Shown: positions 35,301 to 49,435 of the stretch, piece by piece
Numbering within the stretch: position 1 is the first letter of the stretch
Layout: each line of letters starts with the position of its first letter
Source of the DNA: Chionoecetes opilio
Lineage: Eukaryota > Arthropoda > Malacostraca > Decapoda > Majidae
DNA: 64,000 bases
Direction of reading: 5' to 3'
NCBI GenBank assembly: GCA_016584305.1
Contig: JACEEZ010006411.1
Coordinates: 1 to 64,000, forward strand
The notes under the pieces: generated by a model
What the model saw: only the letters and a program-made list of their open reading frames with translations
What the model was told of the DNA's origin: nothing
Database searches by the model: none
Program-made: the position numbers and the translations under genes

Positions 35301-36560
35301 GCGATGAGGGGGAATGGCGGAGGCAGTGTTGTGGTGAGGACTGAAGAGTCTTGGCCGCGGTGTGGGAGGCTTCTGTCACGTCTTGACGAAGTTGACGTCT
35401 TCTCCGGGACAGTTGCGGCCTTTTTACCGGCACTGTCTCTCCCTTATACAGTTTCCTTATCCGTAGGTAGAGGTAGGGAGAGGCTGGCAGGGTACAGGCA
35501 TCATTCAAACTCATGCACATCCCTACTAATAGGTACTTGTATTCACAAGTCTGCTCAAATTCATTTTCTCCCAGTCTCCATGTAGCGTTTCTCTCATCCT
35601 CTGACTTATTAACTATAGTATATATCATCACCTTCATTTTCTCACTGATGAATCTTACTCCAAAGTCTCTCCCATACTCATTCACCACATCTAATAGGCT
35701 CTGGAGTTCCTCAGCCAACTCACTCATAACACCATACATAATATCTGCATCCATTAACACATATTTTGTCATTCCCTACTCTCACTCCTGCATCCATTCT
35801 TCTCATCCTTACTGCTAGTCCTCAGCTACAGACTTAACAATGTTGGAGACTTTCTCTTATTCGGATTCTCTCATTTTAGTTCCAGCCAAACCCATAACGT
35901 CTGGTTTCTTTACACATACATAGATGGTCATTTACCTCTAATACAATGTTAACCCATTTACATTAATTACCACATGACACCTGCCACACATCACGTACTT
36001 CCTTTATGCTGATATTTCCTTCTCGGTTACATGCAAGGATATTAAAAAAAAAAAAATTCTAATATCCTTGGTTACATGTCTCTACCATTCTTCTTTTTGA
36101 TCGAGGACTATAAAATCTTGTTTTTAGTGCATTTTTTTCATCAACTTCCTTGCTGAATTCACAAATTTTTGCCCTCATTAAATCCTTCCTAATCCATATA
36201 TTCTTGAACACTTCTTCTTTTGCAAGTTTCCATGATCTTGCTAATACATTCTCAGCTGATGATTGAGACTTGAATTAATCTTGTGGTCTAATTTCTCCTT
36301 TGAATTTGCCAAACCTATAGCTAGCCTACACTCGTACAATTTCCTGATCTACTCCAGCATCATTATCTTGGACTACCTCAATTAATTATTGTGCTATTTT
36401 CTTCTCTTCCATTACAACAATGTGAAGGATGGGCATCATTTCTTCTTTCACCCCATAAAGCGCAACACGTCTTTTTGTCATATTTTGCATTACCGTAGCA
36501 GGTGTCTCAGGCCTACTCATCTGTTAGACTCTTGATATCATATGTAATGCAGGGAACAAC
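35300..36560 (-). mobile_element. Decayed non-LTR retrotransposon
   Basis: On the minus strand the frame 35772-35293 includes LAEELQSLLDVVNEYGRDFG, then RFISEKMKVMIY and TCEYKYLLVGM. This is the region after the catalytic YADD box of a LINE reverse transcriptase; the box itself is degraded here (MDADIMYGV). Further upstream (about 36,400-36,060) broken frames read SWKLAKEEVFKNIWIRKDLM, resembling the ORF1-type region of similar elements. The middle is missing. It is an old deleted copy. Confidence 0.65.
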
Positions 36561-38311
36561 TGTAGTGGCAGAACAAACATCTCAATTGGCTTAATTAGCT
36601 CAAAATAGTGGAGCTCTTTGACAGTATCCACTGCTTACACAGAGGGCAACCCCCGTGTGTGTGTGTGCTTCAGTTGCTGTATAACACTTACATCTAGTTT
36701 CATAAGAATGTATTCTAAGTTTTACACCGTTAAACTGATGACTCGTTTGCAGGATTAAAGGAGTCATACTTAGCTAAGAGCATTGGAAGTAATGTGAACT
36801 GCAATTATTAAATAAGTTTTAAATAAAGTCTTTAATTATAAACATATCAAGTTAAATTATATTATTAAAACCTCTTATCTTAAAATGAACACAGCCTGAA
36901 AACACGCATTAGTCAATCTGTCACACATGTATCAACAACACTGGCCGTCACCGCGAGGACCATTCCAAACAAGAATGTGGTGGCAGGAAAACAACAATGC
37001 CAGCAATCATTGCAACACCGGTGCCTTCATAACACTGCTAGTCCTCCACACTCTCACACTCGTGACCTGTCAGTACCTGTGCCAGGACTAACAGTGACAG
37101 TGTTGAATAGAGCAGCATTGATATATAATATCAGTAAGAAATGTTAAATGTACAACATATTTGTATTTATTTCACATTTTTAAAGCTTCACAAGGAAAGC
37201 AAATGTTCATTCGCTTAACATTCCAAACAATGTGTGGCTGGACAATAATGAAACAAATGCATGATAGCTTTTACATTATCAAACAAACATACTTCATTCT
37301 TGATAATTGTGAGAAATTTGTAACTCTTTTTATCATTAATATCTACAGAAAAGCAACATCTTGCTCTTGTTAACAAGCAACCTTGACTCACATTGTAAAT
37401 GGCACTCATTAAGAGCACATGAGCTAAAGCTCAAAATTCTCTACTCTACCGAGAATTATACACAAGCTTTGTAGTGAGAAACAGTTTTGATCTTAAGGTG
37501 GTAAGTGACTAGGGTTTAGTTTGCATAATGACTCTTGAAGGAAGTAATAGTGAAGACTTTTCCAGCAAACCTGAGATGTCTGCTTCAACATCTGGTAGGG
37601 AGCAGGAAATACCCCATCGCATTGTGTGAATTCACCATCACAGATGTGAATGCCTCCTCCCTCTTTTTGGTGTGCTCTCTTGGCCTCTACACCAAAAACA
37701 TTTACAGCAATCATAGATATAATAACATTTGTCTTATGTAAAGCCCTTACATGCCATTATTAGTCACATACTTAATGGAGTTGACACAGACAAAGTAGGT
37801 TTGGATTTAATCTAGATGCCCTTGCGGATGCCACGTGTCAGCACTGGAATTCAAACTGCCATGCTTGGGACGTTGATTCTAGAAGCTGCCAATCTGAATC
37901 CTCGTGCCACCACTCAGTATCAGGAAGGACATCTAGTCTTAAATCCAAAGGTCCACTACCGTCAGTTCCACCAAGTATAAAACTTATTAACAGGAAAAAG
38001 ACATCTTCACCTTGTAAGGCCTATGCTGAGTAACTCTACACTGCAAAGCACAAAGGTTTTTAGGAACAAAATATGTAGTTTTTTCGATTTCCTAACAACA
38101 ATGCTATTATTTTACAAAATAATATCACTTGGAGATAATTAAAACATATTGGCATGCAAAATGTTTCATTATCACTGTGTTTCTACTATGTACATCAAAA
38201 TATCATCCACAGTGAATACATATTGGAACTTCCAAGACATACTTTTGTGCTTCACTTATTTTGTGATTCCTGAACAAAGTTCCCGTGACCACTATCACCA
38301 ATGTCTCAGAC
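36561..38311. other. ADCY9 3' UTR and downstream DNA
   Basis: Likely the 3' UTR on the minus strand. An AATAAA (minus) lies at 37166-37171, 1.1 kb past the stop. At 37,790-37,980 a weak inverted repeat (GGATTTAATCTAGATG / CATCTAGTCTTAAATCC) suggests a small decayed TIR element. No other gene signal. Confidence 0.45.
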
Positions 38312-41300
38312 TCAGACATCCTCTTTGTGGCCCTTGAGCAAATACACATCCATGTTGTCCTTCCCTTTAACAAACACCTGTCCACGGTGCTCCAGTTCAT
38401 ACCGGCGGTTCAGCACGGTGGCGCACTTGTTACTCACCTGGATGCGGCCCGGCACCCCCGTGGAGTCCATCCGGGAGGCAATGTTCACCGCGTCACCCCA
38501 GATGTCATAGTAAAGTTTTGTAGTGCCAATGATGCCAGCAGTGACATCTCCAAAGTTCAGGCCAATCCTTACAACGAGATTAAATTCAATGAGGTCTTGA
38601 TTGAAGTCGTCAATGACTTTCTGTGTGGCAAGTGCAAACTCCACTAACTCAAAGATGTGTTGGTGAGCATCTGTGTTGTTTAGGCGCACCTTGGCATCCA
38701 GACCTGAGGCTGCCATGTACGTGCTGCCTATGGTCTTAATCTTCTCAATATTCTTGAACTCCGTGCGGGAAAGGAGTTCGTCCAGATCAGCCACGAGCTC
38801 GTTGAGGACACGCAGATATTCTTTGCCCCCCAGGTAGTCCTCATCATAGAGCTCATTGAAGTTGACTATGGATGCAAACATGATGGCCACGTCACGGTGG
38901 TTCTCCGAGTACTTGCCGGTGGTCTTGATGGAGTCCGCCACGTGCCTGGGGATGATGTTGTGCAGCAGCCAATCAGCTTGATTCCTCATGATCTGCACGT
39001 GAACCTTGTCCTTTATAGCTATCACCGACCCGTGGAAACTCAGTCTGTAGCTAATTTCAAATTCTCTGTTTAGAAACCATACAAGGAATAATAACAATAT
39101 GGCAGCAACTACCATCTCTTGGTAAGAAAACTTAGCCATGGTGTCCCTCTCAGGTACTGGCAGGGTCACATTAGTGGTGTTGCTGGGAAGAATGTCCCCT
39201 TCTTCCTCTTGCACACAAAGACTAGGGGCTGTTATCACCAAAAGAATCACTGTTCCAACCGTTGCCAGAATATTTTTCATCCAACAGTTCAGCTGTGTGA
39301 AGTTGCACAAATGTATTAAGGCAACAAATGAGAGATAACAGAAAAACCTCATTTCCTCATCATGGGCAGACAGAGCACAAGAAAAATTATAGAGGACTGC
39401 CACCAAGGGGAGGCAGATGAGGGAGGCTCCACACACGTGCCACGGCCGCCACCGTGTCAGCCTCTCGTAGAATTGGGAGATGACTGGGTAGGGTGTGCTG
39501 GAGCCGTCCCCACGCACCAAATGTGGACAGCATAGCACCAGCAGGACTAGATGCCAGCTGGTCGACAGGAGGCACAGCAGCAGCCAACCCAAGGTGTAGG
39601 GAAACCGCACAAACAATGAGATGCTGACTCCTACGTAGACGAGGGCACTCACCAGGATGTCAAAGTAGGTGTTGAAGTGTGTGGAGGCGAGGGTGGGCGG
39701 GACGTCCTGGCGGGGTTTGTGGGCCTCCTGACGGTACTGCCGCTCCAAATCCTCGTCCACAAAGAAGAGAGTGGCGGGGGAGAGAGGGGAAGCCACGATA
39801 TGCCTGCTGTGGTCCTTCTGTGTGTCCTTCTGTATACACTTGATCAACTGAATGTCCGACTCCTTCCGCAGTTGATGGAAACGCGTGAGACTTTCATTGA
39901 GTGGCATGCTGCTGGGCTCCTGCAATCTGCAGCTGCCTTCGCCAGTCTCTCCTGCATGAGGGCAGAGAACATGATATTGTAGCATTTTCTCAACAGGATC
40001 AGGAAACAAGATTATTTGATTTATAACTTTAGAATGTGGTTCTCAACTTTTTTTAGTCTTGTGTACGGTACCTACCTACACCTTGAACATTTACGGCAGT
40101 GGTCACGTACCCGTCAACCATAACATGGAACATAATATGAATGTGCATAGTCTACTATTTTCAGGGGTATACATTTAAAAAAAATCTTTTCTTTTTCAGG
40201 GTCGACTTATATGCCCCATTGACCCTACACTGTAAGCCTCTTCAATAGGCCTTTAGACGCAGAGGCCAGAGGTCCCATGTACTGATATGTTTACATTTTT
40301 TCCGTTTTCCCGTGCGGGCAACACGGGTGACTATACATTTTTTCGTAAATAGTTTTTTTCGTTTACTCCACATAAGAGCCCCTCTCAGTAACGAAGTTAC
40401 TTTCATAGTATCATGAATTACTCACATACATCTTACATACACTCCAATCTCCATGTTAATCACAATCTTCGTATATATGAATGAATATCTGTAGTACAGG
40501 GAGGTCCCGTTATACGAGCATTCGGTATACGAAAATCCGATGATACGAGATGTGTAAATTAGGGTCTATTTTCAATATACGAGATCGAAAATCCAATGAT
40601 ACGACATTCAAACTGGGGTGAGTAAAATTATCAAGTTAAAAATGCGAGCCCTACCACTCCCTGGCTGGACAAAGGGTGATTTGGTTGACCCCAGTGAGGT
40701 CACCCCTAGCAAGCCGTGACCTGAAGGGTGATTAAGCATATGGCGCGGCCTGACATTTAGGGGTAATTAGCAGGTGTGCGACCCCAACCTTGGGACCGCA
40801 GTCAGGTCACCCCTAGCAAGTCTTGACCTGAAGGGTAATTAAGCATATGGCTCGGCCTGACCTTTAGGGGTAATTAGCAGGTGTGGGGCCCCAACCTTGG
40901 GACCGCTACACTACCTTCTCTTGTATCACGCAGCGTCCCCTACATTACAACGTCTTTTTTGTTTGTTATACATGTTTTATGTTTAATTAATGTGCAGTTA
41001 TGTTATTTTGTGTGCTATTTTCTCTTTCAGAATGCTTTTTCTACAGAATAGGTAGTACAGTGGGGGTAATATAGACGCTGTGTGTTTGTTGTGTTTGCTA
41101 TAGTTTATTTTAGCTAGAAAAACCTTTTTTTTTTTTTTTTTTTTTTTTTTAATTGATGGGGTCCTGGAACCAAACCTATATTTTACCATTAATTATGTGT
41201 TTCGTTATACGAGATTTCGCTTTACGAGTATGCCAGGTGGAACCTAACTGCTCGTATCTTCGGGACCTCTCCGTACTTGTATATGTCTTATACATGATTA

Positions 41301-44300
41301 TTAAGAACGTGATAAATATGAGGTACATCAGTATTGTTGTTCAAGTGAAGTATGACTGTAAGAAAGTTACGGATCCAAGTGGCATAGCATTTGTATATAG
41401 AAATCTTCGAAAACTGTATCAGGAAGATACGCTGCCAGACATACAAACGCACGGGAGGCTACCAAGGGAGGGAGGGGGTGCTTGGGATTAGCCCACGTGT
41501 GGTAGTCTATAGAAAGTGTCGTACCTCAGGCATCAACACACTGTGGTAAATATTAATGTTTTTTATATACTTTGCTGGTATTCGTCAGTTGCATTTATAT
41601 ACTACTAGCCGCAAAGCCGCCCTCCGGGCGGACTTTTTGGCTAGCTCCTGCGGAGGGCTATAGGTGGGCTGAAGCCCACCACCTGTGTTTGGTGGGCCTT
41701 CGGCCCACCAAACATGGACTCTCCAGATAGCCCCTTCTAACTTTCCTGAAATCATGGATGTAGAAATGTATGTATTCCCCCCACCCATTCACTCACCCAT
41801 TACCCATCACTCCCCACCCATTCACTCACCCATTACCCATCACCCCCCACCCATTCACTCACCCATTACCCATCACCCCCCACCCATTCACTCACCCATT
41901 ACCCATCACCACACACCCATTCACTCACCCATTACCCATCACCCCCCACCTATTCCCTCACCCATCACCCATCACCCCCCACCCATTCACTGACCCATCA
42001 CCCCCCACCCATTCACTCACCCATTACCCATCACCCTACATCAAGTTTCCTCAATTTTGGCAACCCACTTTTGTTTTCACAATTCTCGGTAATAGGCTGC
42101 TAATTTTTTTTTTTTTTTATAGTGATCGGATCATCTCATAAAAGGGCTTATGACCTTCCCCTGGTCAACCTGATTCCAAAAATGTGCCATATGAGGTGTT
42201 TGCGCCACGGGGGGCGGAACCTATACCACACACACACACAGACAGACAGACAGACAGACAGACACACTTTCGCTTATATTATTATAGATAGATATGTATA
42301 AATCAAGAAAGTTCTCTCTGTGTAGGAAAGGTTGTATATTTCTGGCCCTTCATCCTATACTAATCAGGAATAGTGGGCGTGCAGTGAATCATTTGACAAA
42401 TGCTTATTCTATGATTAATATGTCCCATTTTCATTAAAAACATGCGAGAAAATTATCTACATATATTAATGTAACGAAACAGCAACAGAAAAGGTCCTAT
42501 AGTAATGCCCGCAATAGTACTTTTTTCCCATGAAAAAATAGAAATACTTTTGCCACTTTTTTGCCACTTTTGTGTGGCAACCCCAGCTTTCAATTTCTAT
42601 TCACGTATTACAGGAATGTGTCTAAGGTATTTTCTTCCTCTAATAACTTACAGAAGTGCTAACTCATGCTGAAAGTCTACAGGTGCCTGTGTTTTGTTTA
42701 CATAATTTATAGTGGTCATGCAAGAATAGATACACTGTACCTAAATGTTTTACTTTCTTAGGTAAATTCCTCCAGCCTAGTCTGTGCAAGTATAGGAGGG
42801 TTGGGAGCCTTGCTGCAAAGGTAAAAATAAGTCCTTGTATGTAAGAAAAGAAGAAAAGACTCACCAAATCTTTGGTCAGCCACTGAGGACTGACTAGAGG
42901 TGTAGTAGCCACTGACTCGATGAATCAGCAAGTCTCCCGGGCTCATTCCATTCATCGCAACTAACTGGAAATTTTGTTATTATTACTTACCATGACATGA
43001 AACTATCAGGAACATGAAAAATGTTGGAAATAAAATAATTTCCCAAAATTTATCTTATGCTGTTTCCTTTAGTGAACTACAGCTAGCACTACTGAAAAAG
43101 GTTATACAGTCATGATAGACTACTGAAAATAGGTTTTACAGCCATGAAAGACTACTGAAAGTAGGTTTTACACAAAGGTGGGCACCAAAATCCGTTAATC
43201 GTTAATTAACGAAGTTAACATTTTCGTTAACGATTTAACTTTTAAGTTAACTTTGGAAATCATTATCGGACTAATTAACTTCCGTTAACTCAAGTCTGCT
43301 AACCCAATTTTTTTAGTTTTATACTAGTATTGTGTTTCATTTAAGGTTTTTTTCACCCTTTTCTGGCTCTAAAAGCCTTTAAAAACCTAAAACAGGGCAA
43401 AAACTATGAAATCAGCCTTTTTTAGGTTTTTTTATAAGTTAAAACTATAAAATCTGCCTTTTTTTTAACTCTAACGCAAAAAAACCTAGTTTTTGGGTTC
43501 TAAAGCCCTTAAAAAAAACCATAAAGGCTGATTTTATAGTTTTGGCACTTTTCAAAGGTGTTTTTAGGTGGTTTCAGAGCAAACACTGATTTTGTTTTTT
43601 TCTATAATAAAAATTAACGTTAACGGTTTATCGATAACTTCCGTTACATTTTAAAAGAATTAACTGATTAACGGTTATCGAAGTAAATTTTTTGGTTAAC
43701 GGATTAACGGTTAACTTTTTGATTAACGGCGCCCACCACTGGTTTTACAGTCATGAAAGACTACTGAAAACAGGTTTTACAGTCATGAAAGACTACTGAA
43801 AACAGGTTTTACAGTCATGAAAGACTACTGAAAACAGGTTTTACAGTCATGAAAGAAGGCGACTGCTATCAAGTAATGCAACAACTCTTAAAAAACTCAG
43901 GTGTGAGGGAGTTAGAGTAGTAATGTGCACAATGCAATGCTCTTTACTGTATTACACCAATTTAACATAACAAAATTGATGCACTGTATTTACCTAGTGT
44001 ACTGTGTATACTGGTTATTGCTTACCATCACCTTAAAGTGATTCACTGAATAATTATCTAGTTTTCTGGCACTGCAACAGAAGTTGTCATACATGTGGAA
44101 GTTATAAGTATATGATATTAAATGATAAAAGCTGTAAATTACTAAGTGTATACAGTATATGTAGTGATTTCTTTCAGACAATGCACTGTTACATACGAAC
44201 ACAACCAAATAATTTTTGTAATGTTTATCCATGACTAACACTTGTTGAATAAATACTAAATAAAAAAATGTACTGTCCCTATGACTATCTAACACTGTCA

Positions 44301-45195
44301 TGGGGTAAGACAAACGTAGCACTGGCATTCTAATAGTTCGGAAAAATGCTATAACGGGAATTCCCGACACTCAACCTCTCCATTCATCACAATAATTGCC
44401 GTTACTCACCCTCTTCGGGTAAAACTATTAGCATTTAGCAAGATTTCACCGGCACCAATTAATCTTCAAGTGATAGACCTTACTGTAGTGAAAACTGTGC
44501 CTCACCTGATTCTGAATGCTAGATCTGCGGCTGCGGATGCCGGAGTCCTTTCTGGGGTCCTTGCCCGCCACGTTCCCCCAGGTGTCCAGGGAGTCCTTAG
44601 GGATGGTGGCGTCCGTCTGGTGTGGGGCGGCGGGGTCTTGGAGGGGGAGCTGAGTGAGGGCGACGGGGGCTGTGGTGATGGTGGGGGTGAGGGCTGCGGG
44701 GCTATGGCTTTCACTTCCACTCGCCCCGTAAGTTTCTTTTTCCATTCCACCCCAAGACTCAGTCAAGTGCTGAAAAACAACAACACCAATAGTCATTAAT
44801 AACCACTTTTCTTCCACTAAATGAGGTTGAATGATCATTGTTAAGAATCTGAATTAATCAACTACAAGTCTATTTCAAACCCTATTGATTCATGAGTCTG
44901 TCTAGTTTTTCTGAGGAGATAATGGTGTGTAGCAACCTAGTTTACTCGGTTGTGACAGTAAAAAAAGCTATAGTTATAGGGAATGCCTCCCTATCTACTC
45001 CTATCGAGCTTGGCTTTAAAGTCATGGATATTCTTTGCCCATACCACTTCTACATCTAGGCCAGCGTGGTCCAACAGTGGACTTTTTGTGGCTAGTGACC
45101 ACTTGCACAAACAGGCTGATCTACTCTGCAAATAAATATTAACCCCACGAGTGTAACTCATTTCTCGTATATCACAACGAGGTAAATACACACAA

Positions 45196-45280
<85 letters not shown>

Positions 45281-48200
45281 CAAATAGCTAAGTGAATCAA
45301 TCACTGTATATAAATAGATAGATAGACAAATGATAATAGATATTATCGATATATAACATTGATTTATTGACTTGATATATAATAATATAGATTGATATAT
45401 AACAATAGAAAAGTACTGTCATACTTTTCTTTCTGAGTAAATTGTCAGATTGACATAAAGAGAATTTAATGCAAAGGAGCCTCATAGCCTCTGATCAGAA
45501 GACATTCTTTACATGTTCTCTGTCTAGTCATGGACTTACCTTACTAGCAGCATTTTCATTCTTACTGTTGATCTTTGGCAAGGATGCAGTTTTGCCCTTG
45601 GCTGTAAGAAAATAGGTGTGTCTGAAGATCCTTGTGGATGACAGAGCATTGTACTGATGGGTCAAGGGTGAGGTGCAGGTAACACAACAATAACCACTTG
45701 TATCAATATCTTAAGAGTTTTGCACTGGGTAGTAACAGAAGAACAATAATAAGAGAAACACACCTTTAGCCGTACCCCTGGACAGTTTGGGCAGCCTGAG
45801 GCGGGGCAGTTCAATGGCCGGAGCCATGGACCGGCGGGTCTTGGGGCCGCCACTGCCCCGCTGGGCCTTCATGGTGCCGTTGCCATCAGACTCCACGCCG
45901 CAGTCAAGAATATTGGGCAGACTTGAAGCCTTCTTGTTGTCCTGAAGAAAGATTGAAGTGCATATATATATATCTTCTGTTATTGCTATATTCTCATCAT
46001 ATTTCTGTTTAACGTCAGAGTTTCCCATGTCTGATGAGGTTAGACGGTCGATGATACGCTTCCAATTCCACCATGACCCGGACGCTGGTGCTCGGAACGT
46101 GTGTGTGACCAGGCTCGAGGCCGAGTCAGAAACATGTTACGAACAAGTGTTTTGAGCCGGTGTGGCCGCACCTTTACGTTACGGATGTTGGGACAAGACT
46201 TTCAGACCCTTGGGGTCACTCTGTACTGGAGGGAAAGGTTATGGCAGCATACTTACCCTGGATGGCTTGTATGAGATGTACTGGTCCTCCCCGCTGCCAA
46301 TAAGCTCACTGCTCACTTCCCTCCTCATATAGCCATGAATGAAATATGTGTCAAGGCCTGAAAAAAATAAAAAATAAATAAACATTCACAAAAAATTTGT
46401 CAATCAAATATGTAAATAGCTTTTATTTATGTGCAAAGCAATAATTTGAGCCTCTCTGCAGTGCATAAATGTACATACGTACACACAAAATAAGGTCCCT
46501 GGAAATGGTACAGTATGAATTTTCTTAATCTAACAGGTTTTTTTATGATTACCCATAGACCACTATATCTCTGGACTGTTTACGCGGCAGTGTTTTGAAA
46601 TCGCCAGGCTGCTGCATAGGGGCCCCACTGGTGACGGGATAGAAGGCTGGTGTTAGGAGTGGTGTGGAAGTGGGAGTTGTAATGGGTTGTGGTGGAGTGT
46701 GGTTGTGCATGTGGTAGGGAGTGATAGTTAAGGTGGCAGGTGTTGTGAGTGGGTTGTGAGGTGTTATGAGGTTGTTTGAGTTATAAGATATTATTAATAA
46801 TTATGAGGTGTTGTTAGTGGGTTGTGAGTGGGTTATGAGGTGTTGTTAGATTTATAAGATATTATTAATAATTAGGTATGTTGTAGTGGGTTATGAGTGG
46901 TTTAGATTTGTTATGAGTGAATTATGAGGTGAGTAGTTAGATGTTATGAGTGGTTATGATGGTGATTGTGAGTGGGTTATGAGTGTTATGATTTTTGTTG
47001 TTTGAGTGGGTGTTATGAGTAGTTATGATTTGTTGTGAGTGGGTTATGAGGTGTTGTGAGTGGGTTAAGAGGTGTTATGAGTTATTAATGAGTAGGTTAT
47101 TAGGTGTTGTGACTTGTGAGTGGGTTGTGAGGTGAGTGAAATCCAAGACGCATCATAAACTTCTCCTCATATGGTTTTAATCATCTCACACATACACACA
47201 CACATTCACACGCAGCATTCACCACCACTGTTACATAACCTAAAATTACGTGCCCAGTTTCGCGAAGCCACGAAATTCAACCTCGGCCACTAACCCACCC
47301 CCATAAACCCCCCTCCTCCACCTCACCGTAACCTCATTTCACACCCTTTCAACCCCCTACACTCATCTCCACTAACCTCAACATCTCCATAACAGCCTCT
47401 TCTTTACTTCCTCTATACTCCTATCATCTCCACTCATCTCCTATAGTTTCTTCTTTCACTCCTATGTAAATTACGTCACTATCAGCGACTTTCTATTAGG
47501 AACTGAAAACCTACGAAAATTCGCTTCGATATCCTTCCTGGTTACCGAGTGAACAGTGAAGTTGAAAACAGGCGCTCTGACTTTGAGGCCCTTGTGCAAC
47601 AGGCCGATATTCCGTGCGCAGTCCAGATTTACAGTGGTCTATGGATTACCTTATCAATGCAGCAATTCTTACTTAGGGCCATTAAACGACACAATAAATT
47701 ATTTCACCATTTCATCCAAACAATAGCAGCATCCGATAACTCTAGCCATTTTAGTACAGTTTGTAGGCAGTACCTATAGTCTATTTTGTTTATGATGGTC
47801 AAAATGCACTAAGGAGGCCACGCCCCCTGCCTTCCCCCCTTTTCTACGAGGCAGTTGATTGGTGCATTGATTTCTATAACTTACCTTTGTGCTGAGGCCC
47901 GTCGGTAATGATGTATGTGTCCTCCGGCAGGAATCTGTAGCTTGCCTCCGAGACATGCACCAGGCCCGGCTGTCCCTTCGACTCCATCTCGTTGGCCAGC
48001 GTCACGTCATTCGACCAAACATCAAATTTGAAACGTTTTGTTCCCACAATGCCACACAGGACCTGCCAGGTATTAGCAGAAGCTGTTATAAACTGGACCT
48101 CTCTAATTATTTTATTAGTGTAGAACTCCTCTACCTAAAATGTTGTCCTATAATAATAACAAAACTTCATGGTTTAAACAATTTTTTTATGTTTAGTGAT

Positions 48201-49338
48201 ATTTTATACATTGCTGATGCTTCGTTTTTTCTTCTTCTTTGGATATTATGCTTTTATTTCATTCGTTGTGTTTCTTCAGGATAAAGATATAAAGGAAATA
48301 TCACAGAGTGGTTTCCTTTTTTTTTGTATTATAGGTTTTTCTTGATCGTTTTCATTTGTTGTGATTTTCATAATTTAGATATGGGTTTTTAGTTGATATT
48401 ATTATTACTTCCTCGGATTAGTTATAAATGTTGTCCTATAATAACAACAAAACTTCATGGTTTAAACTATGGCCTCCTTCATTCCATGTGAAAAGCCTGA
48501 TCACTCTACAAGAAGCAAACCCTAACATTCACCTTGCCCGTGTGGATGCCGACCCTCATGTTGACGTCTTCGTTGGTGTCCGTGTCAAAGTCCTGGATGG
48601 CGTCGATCATGGAGAGGCCCATGGTGACGCAGCACTGGGCGTGGTCTGGCTTGGGCTCCGGACAGCCGCTCACGCTGTAGTAACAGTCGCCCAGCGTGCT
48701 GATCTTCTCACACCCACTGCGCTTGCAAATGATGTCAAACCGACCAAACAAGTTGTTGAGGAGTCCAACCAGCTGATCTGCAGTCTGATTATTGGAAAGT
48801 TTTATGTTGATATGTCTATACAGATATATAAAGAAACTTGTGATGCACTCTCAAGTGTTTCAGCTCATTACACCATGTAACAAAACGGGAAACAGAGAAC
48901 CATGATGTACAGTTATTCTTATCAGTGTACATATTGATGTGTGATACAGCCTTCACAATGATAAAGTAAAAGCTAAGAGTATTCAAGAGTTTAGAAATAT
49001 AATTGAACAAACGTGATATGTAGATGGGACACCAAGTATTTATGATTCCTTTCCAGTATATCTTGAGTAGGTAAACTCACAAACATACACACACCTTGTT
49101 TGAGCTCATCCGGGTGAAGCCCACAATGTCGGCAAAGAGGATGCTGACGTTGTCCATGCCGTTCATGTTGAAGGGTCGGAACAGCGTGCGGATGTCGTTG
49201 GTGGTGCGGCGGCGCGGCGACACCGGCTGCAGGGTCACCGGGGCAGGGAGACAAGAGGCACACTTGAATACACAGACAGAAAGAAGTCAATGGAAACAAA
49301 AATAGCTCATATAACTCTGGGTGGGTGGGTGGGTGGGT

Positions 49339-49435
<97 letters not shown>

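Noticed and set aside
35304..35818. Plus-strand frames opposite the LINE fragment
   Set aside because: The minus strand has the recognisable reverse transcriptase sequence; these are shadows.
37800..37985. Possible TIR element (GGATTTAATCTAGATG / CATCTAGTCTTAAATCC)
   Set aside because: Arms are short and imperfect, and no second copy or target duplication was seen, so it is kept only as a remark in the 3' UTR entry.
41775..42035. Repetitive His/Pro-rich frames
   Set aside because: Translations of a 30-bp minisatellite, with several frames open at once and no start context.
47549..47779. 76-codon plus-strand frame with ordinary amino acid composition
   Set aside because: No recognisable family, no splice partners, and intronic to ADCY9.
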